A DNA stretch of 64,000 bases from the NCBI GenBank assembly GCA_014360905.1, contig JACIWW010000001.1, forward strand, positions 1 to 64,000. Reading direction: 5' to 3'. Made by a program: the position numbers and the translations under genes. The notes beneath the pieces are model-generated. The model worked only from the letters and a program-made list of their open reading frames with translations, did not search any database and was not told the origin of the DNA. Positions within the stretch are counted from its first letter, which is position 1. Each line of letters begins with the position of its first letter. This document shows positions 1 through 7,270 of the stretch, piece after piece. Origin of the DNA: Chloroflexota bacterium. GTDB taxonomy: Bacteria > Chloroflexota > Anaerolineae > UBA2200.

Positions 1-192
1 CGCCCCCACTTTGGCGTGGGCATGGAGCAAAAGCCTCCTTTGGCCGTCTTGCGCCATTTGGGGTATACTGGGGATGAGCATATCGCCTTGCTACCACCTA
101 TCCTGCTCGACCCAATTAGTACCGACCTGCTGCTCGCTTGTGACAAAGAGGCTGGTAACGATCTATTGGCCACTTACACGGGCAATAAGTGA
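1..192 (+). CDS. C-terminal end of an unrecognised protein (cut by window edge)
   Basis: An open frame enters from the left edge and ends at TGA 190-192, giving 63 residues with balanced composition, including GYTGDEHIALLPPILLDP. Its codon use is like the neighbours. It overlaps the last 19 bases of the convergent aminotransferase gene. I do not recognise the family from this fragment, and no function is claimed. It could still be a chance open frame, because it is short. Confidence 0.45.
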   Translation, partial: RPHFGVGMEQKPPLAVLRHLGYTGDEHIALLPPILLDPISTDLLLACDKEAGNDLLATYTGNK

Positions 193-1367
193 GCCAAGGC
201 AGAGACCAGTGCTTCTACGTCTGATCGCGTATTGTAGCCCTGAACGGAAATGCGCACGAACTGTCGCTCTTTCCAGGTGATGATGGGCACCTCGATAGCA
301 AACTGGTCGTATAGGCGCTGCTTCAGTTCTTGCGCCTCACAAGAAGGCAAGGGCAGCGTGACCATTTGCGCATACCACTGAGGCGAGTCAGGGTAAAGTG
401 GTACCAGCCCAGTCAATTCGCTGATGGCGTGGTAAGCCAAGGAAGCAAGTTCATGGCAGCGTTGTTGCACATAGGGCCAATTGTGCTCCGTCTGAAATTG
501 GATGGCATTGGGGACGGTGAGGTAGGCTGAGATGTCGCGGGTGCCTTGCCATTCCTGTTCGTCAACAAAGCGCGATGGCCCTGGTGTATCGCTTTGCCAG
601 CCCCAACTGACGATGAGTGGTTCCAGCAGGGGCTGAACCTCGCGGCGCGCGAAAAGGAAGGCTGAACCCTTGGGCGCACACAGCCATTTGTGGCAATTGC
701 CCGCGTAAAAGTCAGCGCCAAGGGACTGCAGGTTAAGCGGAATCTGTCCGGGGGCATGCGCACCATCAATAACGGTGAGGATGCCGGAGGCACGTGCCCG
801 CTGGATCAAGTCCGCTACGGGTAAGATGAGCGCAGTAGGCGAGGTGATGTGGCTCATGAACAGAACGCGGGTATGTTCGGTCACTCCAGACCAGATGGCT
901 TCGACAACCTGCTCGGGCGATTCCACGGGCAGAGGCAGTGGTTGATTGATGTAGCGCGCTCCAGACTTTTGGCAGACAAAACGCCAGGTACGATCCATGG
1001 CGCCATACTCGTGGTCGGTGCTCAGCACTTCATCGCCGGGGCGCAAGGGCAAAGAGCGGGCGACGATGTTTAGCCCGGTGGTAGCGTTTGTGACATAAAC
1101 CAGGTCATTGGTATCAACGCCAACAAAAGCGGCTAGTGCAGCGCGGGCTGAGTGCATCAGTTCGTTGAAACGCCGGCCGAGGAATTCCACCGGTTGGCGT
1201 TCTAGTTCCAATTGCCAGTTTTGATAGGCTTCGAAGACGGGGCGTGGACAGGCGCCAAAGGAACCGTGGTTGAGAAAGATGACATCAGGACGCAGAAGGA
1301 AGATCGAGCGTAGATTCAGAGGCTGGGTTTCCATTGGATTGTGAGGACAAGGTGACGCGTGAGGCAT
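174..1367 (-). CDS. PLP-dependent aminotransferase, class V (isopenicillin N epimerase-like)
   Basis: The protein has 397 residues and the fold-type I, class V layout. The N-terminal substrate region has FLNHGSFGACPRPV, followed by VTNATTGLNIV, the PLP-contacting Asp in VIDGAHAPGQ, and the Schiff-base lysine in GNCHKWLCAPKGSAFL. This pattern fits the isopenicillin-N epimerase / cysteine desulfurase-like branch; the substrate cannot be told. The start was placed at ATG 1367 because AGGAAA lies seven bases upstream. The open frame continues further upstream but runs through the promoter region. It is divergent from the lipoprotein gene. Confidence 0.85.
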   Translation of the reverse strand: MPHASPCPHNPMETQPLNLRSIFLLRPDVIFLNHGSFGACPRPVFEAYQNWQLELERQPVEFLGRRFNELMHSARAALAAFVGVDTNDLVYVTNATTGLNIVARSLPLRPGDEVLSTDHEYGAMDRTWRFVCQKSGARYINQPLPLPVESPEQVVEAIWSGVTEHTRVLFMSHITSPTALILPVADLIQRARASGILTVIDGAHAPGQIPLNLQSLGADFYAGNCHKWLCAPKGSAFLFARREVQPLLEPLIVSWGWQSDTPGPSRFVDEQEWQGTRDISAYLTVPNAIQFQTEHNWPYVQQRCHELASLAYHAISELTGLVPLYPDSPQWYAQMVTLPLPSCEAQELKQRLYDQFAIEVPIITWKERQFVRISVQGYNTRSDVEALVSALAHLLPV

Positions 1368-1414
1368 GGAGTGTTTCCTTTCTTTCTCATAGAATCGCAT
1401 GTGGTGCAAATGAA

Positions 1415-1443
1415 AGTATAGCCTGGGACTAGGGCAAAGTCCA
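1415..1443 (-). promoter_or_regulatory. Putative promoter of the aminotransferase gene
   Basis: On the minus strand, a -35 TGGACT (1438-1443) is separated by 17 bp from a -10 TATACT (1415-1420). It lies about 50 bases upstream of the chosen ATG, and the -35 is only a partial match. Confidence 0.45.
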
Positions 1444-1533
1444 AATGGGGTAACCAGGAGTGGTGCGCTGTGGCCTCGCAATGACAACCGGACCGACTTT
1501 GCAACAACCTGGAATGGGAAGCGCAACGAGCAG

Positions 1534-1562
1534 TTGACTAATCGCGGGGCATGGGGTAAACT
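1534..1562 (+). promoter_or_regulatory. Putative promoter of the lipoprotein/glycosyltransferase operon
   Basis: A -35 TTGACT (1534-1539) and a -10 TAAACT (1557-1562) are spaced by 17 bp. Transcription would start near 1569. That rules out the upstream ATG at 1568 and supports a start at 1604. Confidence 0.6.
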
Positions 1563-1603
1563 TGCCCATGGAATTGGCAAGCCAGTTTTGTGGAGAAGGA
1601 GGC

Positions 1604-2803
1604 ATGTTGCGCGGTCGAATCGCATTTTTGATCACGGTTGTTCTGGGTGTAGCGTTGCTGGTTCTAACGGGTTGTAGCAGCAAGCCGTTGCTCTACGATG
1701 TGCGCATTGAGCCGAGTGAGATCTCGCCAAATGCTGATGGCGTGGCCGATGTAGCACGCATTATGTACCACCTTTCGCGCTATGCCCGTGTATCCATATA
1801 TTTCCTGGACGAGCAGGGTGGGAAGCACATGTTTCGCTCAGATGTGCCGCGACCAAAGGGCTCTTACGAAGCATTGTTCAGCGGCGTTATCGAAAACCGC
1901 TTGTTACCCGATGGGCGCTATCAATGTGTGCTGGAGGCTGTGTCGGACAAGGGAGAAAATGCCACGGTGCAAGTGCCGCTGGTCATCCAGGGTGGGGAAC
2001 CCAATTACATCGAAATCCGCAATCTGAACATTTACCCTGCTGTTTTTACGCCCAATCGCGACGGTATCAGCGACCGCGTGACCATTGCCTACTACCTGAC
2101 AAAAGAAGCAACCAAAGTGCAAGTCTATTTGCTCAGCGAGAAAGGGGACAAATACCCCATCCCCGAGGACAAGATCCGTCCGGTGGGGCAAGCAGGCAAT
2201 CACGAGCACGATTACGAAGGTGGCGTGGATTTGGGCGCTACGCCACCACCAGATGGCACCTATACTGTGGTGGTGGAAGCGGAGGATGCAGTAGGCAACC
2301 GTGATGTAGCGCGCGGGCAGTTGACCATTGTCAATGGAGGAGTGCCCCAGGTCGAGATTGTAAACCGCGCAGCGCAGTGGTCATCCACCGTGGTGCCGCT
2401 GGGTGGCACGCTCACCTTTACCTGTACGGTGCGCAATATTGGGAAGGTGGGAGTGCGCACCAAAGGTCCAGAACCAGGTACGCTATACACCACGAGCGAG
2501 AATTTCAATACCAAGGAATTCTATGAGGAACCTGGCATTTTCCGCATTGGGCTGGACTATGAGGGCAATAGTTCTGGACGTACTTACCCATTCCGCTGGC
2601 AATTGGGTCGTGATGACGAGTTGACCGTGATTGATGGACAAAAATACCTCATGCCTGGGCAGACTGCTACGGTTGTGGGACATATCCAAATCATAGACAA
2701 ACCGGTGAAAGTGGCCCCCTATTATTGGCTGGGCCTGATTCACGAACAGGTGTGGATCGTCGAAGACCGCGTGGAGCCCGTGCCCATTACCATTGGATTC
2801 TGA
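1604..2803 (+). CDS. Surface lipoprotein with two FlgD-Ig-like / NxDGxxD repeats
   Basis: This 399-residue exported lipoprotein has a basic N-terminus (MLRGR), a hydrophobic stretch and the lipobox LTGC with Cys24. Two similar beta domains follow. Each opens with a calcium-loop-like motif: SPNADGVAD near residue 43 and FTPNRDGISD near residue 149, each followed by a YHLS or YYLT strand. A C-terminal beta-rich region follows. Such modules occur in cell-surface and gliding-associated proteins. GGAGG ends one base before ATG 1604, so TTG 1607 may be the real start. The stop overlaps the next ATG (TGATG), so it is translationally coupled to a glycosyltransferase. Its exact role is unknown. Confidence 0.75.
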   Translation: MLRGRIAFLITVVLGVALLVLTGCSSKPLLYDVRIEPSEISPNADGVADVARIMYHLSRYARVSIYFLDEQGGKHMFRSDVPRPKGSYEALFSGVIENRLLPDGRYQCVLEAVSDKGENATVQVPLVIQGGEPNYIEIRNLNIYPAVFTPNRDGISDRVTIAYYLTKEATKVQVYLLSEKGDKYPIPEDKIRPVGQAGNHEHDYEGGVDLGATPPPDGTYTVVVEAEDAVGNRDVARGQLTIVNGGVPQVEIVNRAAQWSSTVVPLGGTLTFTCTVRNIGKVGVRTKGPEPGTLYTTSENFNTKEFYEEPGIFRIGLDYEGNSSGRTYPFRWQLGRDDELTVIDGQKYLMPGQTATVVGHIQIIDKPVKVAPYYWLGLIHEQVWIVEDRVEPVPITIGF

Positions 2804-3741
2804 TGGACCTCTCCGTCATTATCGTTAGTTGGAACGTCAAGGGATTGCTCGCCGAGTGCCTGGCTTCGATTTATGCGGCATTGGACAAAAGCAGCCTGCA
2901 ATGCGAAGTATTGGTCGTTGACAATGCCTCTTCCGATGGTAGCCCCAAGATGGTGAATGAACGTTTTCCACAGGCGCTGCTCCTAGCCAATGCGGAAAAC
3001 AAGGGTTTTGCCGCTGCAAATAACCAGGGAATGGCTCTGGCACAAGGGCGCTTGGTGCTATTGTTGAATCCCGATACGGTTGTGCGCAACCATGCCTTGG
3101 ACACGCTGGTGCAATTCATGGATGAGACGCCATTGGCAGGCATGGCGGGTCCTTGCCTGGTCTATCCAGATGGACGTTTCCAACACGCTGCATTCCGCTT
3201 TCCCTCGCTGGCACAGGCTTTTTTCGATTTCTTCCCGCTGCATCACCGCTTGCTGGAATCCCCTTTGAATGGACGCTACTCGCGTTCCCTGTACGATGCG
3301 GGGCGTCCCTTTGTGATAGATCATCCTCTGGGAGCCTGCATGATGGTGAGGCGTCAGGCGATTGACGAAGTGGGCGGGATGGATGAAGGGTTTTTCATGT
3401 ACTGTGAAGAAGTAGACTGGGCAATGCGCATCAAACGCGCGGGATGGCAGATTTATTGTGTGCCTGCGGCAGAGATAGTGCATTATGCTGGCCAGAGCAC
3501 ACAACAATTTCGCGATGAGATGTTCGTAGCCCTGTGGCGCAGCCGCTTTCGCCTGTATGCGAAACACTATCGAACGTTTGACAACCGGGCCCTGCGTTTT
3601 ATCGTGTGCATTGGCCTGTGGAAGGAGAAGCGGAAGGCTCGACGCTTGGCTGAGGCAGGCATCATGTCCCAAGAGGAGCTGGCAGCCCGTATGGCAGCCT
3701 ATCAGCGAGTACAGGAGATGGCGCATGCTCCCATCCGATAG
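2803..3741 (+). CDS. Glycosyltransferase family 2 (rhamnosyltransferase-like)
   Basis: The 312-residue GT-A enzyme has the family 2 signature parts in order: LSVIIVSWNVKG at the N-terminus, VVDNASSDGS for nucleotide-sugar binding, NKGFAAANNQGM, and the metal-binding NPD of LLLNPDTVV. The acceptor-side motif FFMYCEEVDWAMRIKRAG comes last. These are typical of rhamnosyl- and related transferases that build surface polysaccharides. There are no membrane segments. The ATG overlaps the lipoprotein stop. The donor and acceptor cannot be read from the sequence. Confidence 0.88.
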   Translation: MDLSVIIVSWNVKGLLAECLASIYAALDKSSLQCEVLVVDNASSDGSPKMVNERFPQALLLANAENKGFAAANNQGMALAQGRLVLLLNPDTVVRNHALDTLVQFMDETPLAGMAGPCLVYPDGRFQHAAFRFPSLAQAFFDFFPLHHRLLESPLNGRYSRSLYDAGRPFVIDHPLGACMMVRRQAIDEVGGMDEGFFMYCEEVDWAMRIKRAGWQIYCVPAAEIVHYAGQSTQQFRDEMFVALWRSRFRLYAKHYRTFDNRALRFIVCIGLWKEKRKARRLAEAGIMSQEELAARMAAYQRVQEMAHAPIR

Positions 3742-4567
3742 TTCATTGCTATATGGTGCTGCGGGAGTCAGCCCAGGGGAAGGCGATGATGTCTCCGTGT
3801 CAGCATCGAGCGAACCAGAACTGGCTGTGGTGGTCTTGACAAAGAACGAAGAATCCAATATCCACGCTTGTCTGCAAAGCGTTTCGTGGGCTGACCGACT
3901 GTGTGTGCTGGATTCGCTGAGCACCGATCGCACGGTTGAACTGGCGCGCCAGGCTGGCGCGGTAGTACGGCAACGTCCCTTTGTCCACTACGCCGATCAA
4001 CGCAATGCTGCGTTGGAGATGTTTGCTGCAGAGTGGATTTTCTTCGTGGATGCCGATGAGCGTGGCACAGTGGAATTAGGTGAGGAAATACGGCGTGTCA
4101 TTCGGCAGGAGAATGCGGTTGGCTGGTGGGTGCCGCGGCAGAATTATATTTGGGGGCGTTGGATACGCCACACTGGCTGGTACCCAGATTACCAATTGCG
4201 CTTATTGAAGCGGGGCTTTGCCCAATATGACCCAACGCGTGAAGTGCACGAGATTGTCATCCTAAATGGCCCGGAGGGTTATTTACGGAATCCGCTGATT
4301 CACTACAACTATGCCACAGTGCGCCAGTTTTTGCAGAGACAGGATTTCTATGCTTCTTATGAGGCAAATGTCCTGGTGAAGCAAGGCATTCGACCGCGCC
4401 CGCACAATTTCGTCCTACAGCCATGGCGCGAGTTTGTCCGCCGTTACTGGACTCTGCAAGGTTATAAAGATGGCGGACACGGCTTGTTGCTGAGCCTGCT
4501 GATGGCGTACTACACCTTCGTCGCCTACTGGCGGGCGCGGAGAATGCTGACTAGCGCTAAGACATAA
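3725..4567 (+). CDS. Glycosyltransferase family 2 (WaaE/KdtX-like)
   Basis: This 280-residue GT-A glycosyltransferase belongs to the LPS-core WaaE/KdtX-like branch. Visible motifs are VVVLTKNEESNI, the nucleotide-binding LDSLSTDRTVELA, and the DxD-type site in FFVDADERG. A tryptophan-rich acceptor region (GRWIRHTGWYPDYQLRLL) and a basic C-terminus follow. The start is ATG 3725, with GGAG seven bases upstream, and it overlaps the end of the preceding glycosyltransferase by 17 bases. The three genes from 1604 form one surface-glycan unit. The sugar specificity is not predictable. Confidence 0.87.
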   Translation: MLPSDSSLLYGAAGVSPGEGDDVSVSASSEPELAVVVLTKNEESNIHACLQSVSWADRLCVLDSLSTDRTVELARQAGAVVRQRPFVHYADQRNAALEMFAAEWIFFVDADERGTVELGEEIRRVIRQENAVGWWVPRQNYIWGRWIRHTGWYPDYQLRLLKRGFAQYDPTREVHEIVILNGPEGYLRNPLIHYNYATVRQFLQRQDFYASYEANVLVKQGIRPRPHNFVLQPWREFVRRYWTLQGYKDGGHGLLLSLLMAYYTFVAYWRARRMLTSAKT

Positions 4568-4602
4568 GAAGCGGCAAGGTTTTGCTGGGTCTCTGTCGGC
4601 CT

Positions 4603-4773
4603 CTATTCGCGCTGTAGAGGAATGGGATCCAGTTGCTGCCGTAAAAAGTCCTGAACCCGTACATCTGGGCGTAAGGCGATGACTAGCGCATCGGGGATGC
4701 CTTTTCTCGTATTGGCATCTACGACTTGTCCCGAGATCTCGGTATCTGTATCTTCTACTCGCCGTTCAAACAA
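4603..4773 (-). pseudogene. Probable remnant of a carboxypeptidase-regulatory-like domain protein
   Basis: The minus strand of this otherwise empty interval holds a 56-codon frame. It reads ISGQVVDANTRKGIPDALV followed by a proline- and arginine-containing tail to a TAG stop. SGxVVDAxTxxGIPxA is the start of a CarboxypepD_reg-like beta domain, normally part of a much longer exported protein. The only start is TTG 4773, directly abutting AAGGAGG, and the frame closes with TGA just upstream. It is most likely the surviving 3' end of a deleted gene; a genuine small gene is less likely. Confidence 0.4.
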
Positions 4774-4873
4774 CCTCCTTTTTCATTATTAGAAGGCTTA
4801 ACACGACAATGCCTCACGGGTTTTTGCGGATGGCATGCAATGCAAATCGTAACGAACACAGTATATTCCCAAT

Positions 4874-5040
4874 ATCTAGTATTGTCTAATTAGCAGATAC
4901 AGAGGCGTTGAAAAAAACAGCCTCTGGTATCATTCCTGCACTGCGTTCAGGACGGTATCTGAGCGAAGCGAAGAATCTCTCGTTCCGTATCGCTGAGATG
5001 CTTCGGCTGCGCCTCAGCATGACAAAAGGGACTTGTTCAA
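4874..5040. repeat. Intergenic repeat-like segment with a GCTGAG/CTCAGC hairpin
   Basis: The gap from 4568 to 5107 holds only the gene remnant and this segment. GCTGAG (4992-4997) and CTCAGC (5013-5018) form a hairpin followed by ATGACA. The wording CTGAGCGAAGCGAAGAATCTC just before it resembles short dispersed repeats common in Chloroflexota genomes. No second full copy occurs in this window. Confidence 0.35.
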
Positions 5041-5077
5041 CACCCTCCGATGCAAAAGGGCAATGAACCATCTTGGC

Positions 5078-5106
5078 TTGTTCTTCCCTTGTCTATATGC
5101 TATACT
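5078..5106 (+). promoter_or_regulatory. Putative promoter of the helicase-nuclease operon
   Basis: A -35 TTGTTC (5078-5083) and a -10 TATACT (5101-5106) are spaced by 17 bp. The expected RNA start near 5113 falls after ATG 5108 and just before ATG 5117. The mRNA would therefore be almost leaderless, which fits the absence of a Shine-Dalgarno sequence. Confidence 0.55.
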
Positions 5107-5116
5107 AATGCCCGCA

Positions 5117-7270
5117 ATGTCCGAGATGGAGTTGACTCCTGAGCAGAAGAAGGTTGTTCTAGCACCGATAGGGGAGCCGCGCACGGTTTTCCTAGAAGGG
5201 CCGGCTGGCTGCGGCAAGACGACGGTGGCTGTGCAGCGTTTGCTCTACCTCCTGAATGTGGGCGTGCGTGCAGATCAGATTTTGGTGTGGGTGCCGCAAC
5301 GCTCATATGGCCGACCGTATGTGGAAGCACTGCGTCGTCCAGCGGTACCCGCAGGGGCACGGGTGGATGTGCTCAGCGTGGATGGGCTGGCCAGGCGCAT
5401 GCTGGATCTCTTCTGGCCGGTGATTGCTGAAGGCGCTGGCTTCAATCCTACCCGTGAGCCGATATTCTTGACCCTGGAAACGGCGCAATATTATCTCGAT
5501 CAGGTGCTTGAGGCATTCATCCAAGAGGGTGCCTTTGGCGACGTGACAGTGCCCCGCAACCGTTTGCTGAGCCAGATTATTGACAATCTGAACAAGGCAG
5601 CTTTGGTTGGTTTTCCCCACACTGAGATTGCAGCGCGACTAAGCGCAGCTTGGAGTGGACCCAGCAGTCGCGAGCGGGTGTACGAGGCCGTGCAGCGAGC
5701 AGCCAATGCTTTCCGCGATTATTGTCTGCAGCATAACTTGCTTGATTTTTCGTTGCAGGTGGAGGCATTCATGCGTTATGTGTGGCCCCAGCCTGAATGC
5801 CGGACTTTTCTGCTGCGGCGTTACCGCCACTTGATTGCCGATAACCTGGAGGAGGATATCCCTGTTGCGCATGACTTGCTACTCGAATGGCTTGAGCAGG
5901 CAGCCTCAGTGCTGTTGGTATACGATCAGGATGGGGGTTTCCGCACCTATCTGGGCGCTGACCCCAAAGGTGCGTTGGCACTCAAAGAGCGCTGTGCACA
6001 ATGCGTGATACTGGCCACTCCGTTTGTCTCGTCACCAGCCGTGCAGGCACTGAGCACTGCTCTGACGAGGCAGGCGCCAGTGGCTCGTGCTGCAAAGGGC
6101 GCATCTGTTCCCAACGCAGAGCAACTGGAGGAATCTTTGCGCTTTGTGGAAGGGCATTTCCATACTACGCTGCTGCGCAATGTCGTGGATGAAGTGCAGC
6201 GGCTGGTAAGGGACGAAGGAGTGCCACCTGGCGAGATTGCGGTCGTGGCACCTTTTGTGGATGATGCTTTGCGCTTTGCCTTGGTGACGGACTTGGAGCG
6301 TTGTGGCGTGCCGGTGCGGACACACCGTCCCTCGCGTGCGCTGCGCGAGGAACCTGCTGTGCGCTGTCTGCTGACTCTGGCTCAATTGGCGCATCCGCAA
6401 TGGGAGATGTGCCCACCGCGCAATGATGTGGCGCAGGCATTGGTGCAGGCTATTGCTGACCTGGATTGGGTGCGGGCTAGCTATTTAACGGACATCGTGT
6501 ACACGGTGAAGGAGCATCGTCCTCGCTTGTATCCGTTCAGACAGTTGCAGCCGGAAACGCAGGAGCGTATCACTTTTCGCTTGGGAGCGCGCTACAGCGA
6601 TTTGCTGCATTGGATAGAGGCCTATGCAGAAGGGACGCCTTTGCCGTTGGATTTGTTTTTCAGCAGGCTCTTCGACGAGTTATTGGCCAAGCCGGGCTAT
6701 GGGTTCCATAATAACTACGATGCAGCAGCAGCCGCAGCCAATCTCATCGAGTCGGTGCGCAAGTTCCGCTGGGCGCTGGATGTCGCGGACATGAACGAAC
6801 TGGGCATGCGCTATATCCGCATGGTGGAAGGAGGAGTGGTAGCGGCTCAGTACCTGCATAGCTGGCGCCCTGTGGAACAGAATGCCGTGCTTATTGCCCC
6901 TGCTTATACTTTTCTGACCGAGAACCGCCCGGTGGGTTACCAATTCTGGCTAGACGCCAATAGCCTTTCGTGGGGGCGTCGCCTGTACCAGCCACTGACC
7001 CATCCTTTCGTGCTTACCCGCCATTGGCCACGTGAACGTCGCTGGAGCGAGGAAGACGAGTTCATGGCCGGGCAGACGATGTTGTGGCGCGTGGTATTAG
7101 GGCTGCTGCGTCGGTGCCGTCAACGAGTATATTTGGGGATCAGTGAGCTGAATCCCCGTGGCCGCGAGGAACGTGGGCCGTTGCTGGAGTGGGTGCAGCG
7201 GATGTTGCGCGAGATGGCTCTCACTCCTAATCCCTCTCCAATAGGACAAGGAGAGGAAAAGCGTGTTTAG
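5117..7270 (+). CDS. Degenerate UvrD-like protein, AddB-type helicase subunit without nuclease domain
   Basis: The 717-residue protein has an intact Walker A (EGPAGCGKTT near residue 30), so it should bind ATP. Its motif II reads LIADNLEEDIP, with Asn in place of the catalytic Glu of the UvrD DExx box, and the later helicase motifs are faint. This matches the inactive-helicase half of AddB, without AddB's C-terminal nuclease. The next two genes supply a canonical helicase and that nuclease. The start is uncertain among ATG 5108, 5117 and 5126; 5117 fits the promoter. The last 18 residues come from a repeat sequence (LTPNPSPIGQGE). It is likely a repair exonuclease subunit, by inference. Confidence 0.7.
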   Translation: MSEMELTPEQKKVVLAPIGEPRTVFLEGPAGCGKTTVAVQRLLYLLNVGVRADQILVWVPQRSYGRPYVEALRRPAVPAGARVDVLSVDGLARRMLDLFWPVIAEGAGFNPTREPIFLTLETAQYYLDQVLEAFIQEGAFGDVTVPRNRLLSQIIDNLNKAALVGFPHTEIAARLSAAWSGPSSRERVYEAVQRAANAFRDYCLQHNLLDFSLQVEAFMRYVWPQPECRTFLLRRYRHLIADNLEEDIPVAHDLLLEWLEQAASVLLVYDQDGGFRTYLGADPKGALALKERCAQCVILATPFVSSPAVQALSTALTRQAPVARAAKGASVPNAEQLEESLRFVEGHFHTTLLRNVVDEVQRLVRDEGVPPGEIAVVAPFVDDALRFALVTDLERCGVPVRTHRPSRALREEPAVRCLLTLAQLAHPQWEMCPPRNDVAQALVQAIADLDWVRASYLTDIVYTVKEHRPRLYPFRQLQPETQERITFRLGARYSDLLHWIEAYAEGTPLPLDLFFSRLFDELLAKPGYGFHNNYDAAAAAANLIESVRKFRWALDVADMNELGMRYIRMVEGGVVAAQYLHSWRPVEQNAVLIAPAYTFLTENRPVGYQFWLDANSLSWGRRLYQPLTHPFVLTRHWPRERRWSEEDEFMAGQTMLWRVVLGLLRRCRQRVYLGISELNPRGREERGPLLEWVQRMLREMALTPNPSPIGQGEEKRV
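7218..7256 (+). repeat. LTPNPSP-type repeat forming the gene's 3' end and masking the next ribosome site
   Basis: The DNA word CTCACTCCTAATCCCTCTCC, followed by GGAGAGG, belongs to the common dispersed repeat translated as LTPNPSP. CCTCTCC (7233-7239) and GGAGAGG (7250-7256) form a 7-bp hairpin. GGAGAGG is also the Shine-Dalgarno sequence of the GTG at 7263, so it would be masked until ribosomes finish the upstream gene. Confidence 0.6.

Noticed and set aside
11-280. An 89-codon plus-strand frame at the left edge
   Set aside because: It is cysteine- and tryptophan-rich with no family features, and lies in another frame over a more protein-like frame that ends at 192 and over the aminotransferase gene.
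4896-5040. Possible insertion-sequence end
   Set aside because: No transposase, no terminal inverted repeats at matching distance and no target duplication; a small dispersed repeat is enough.
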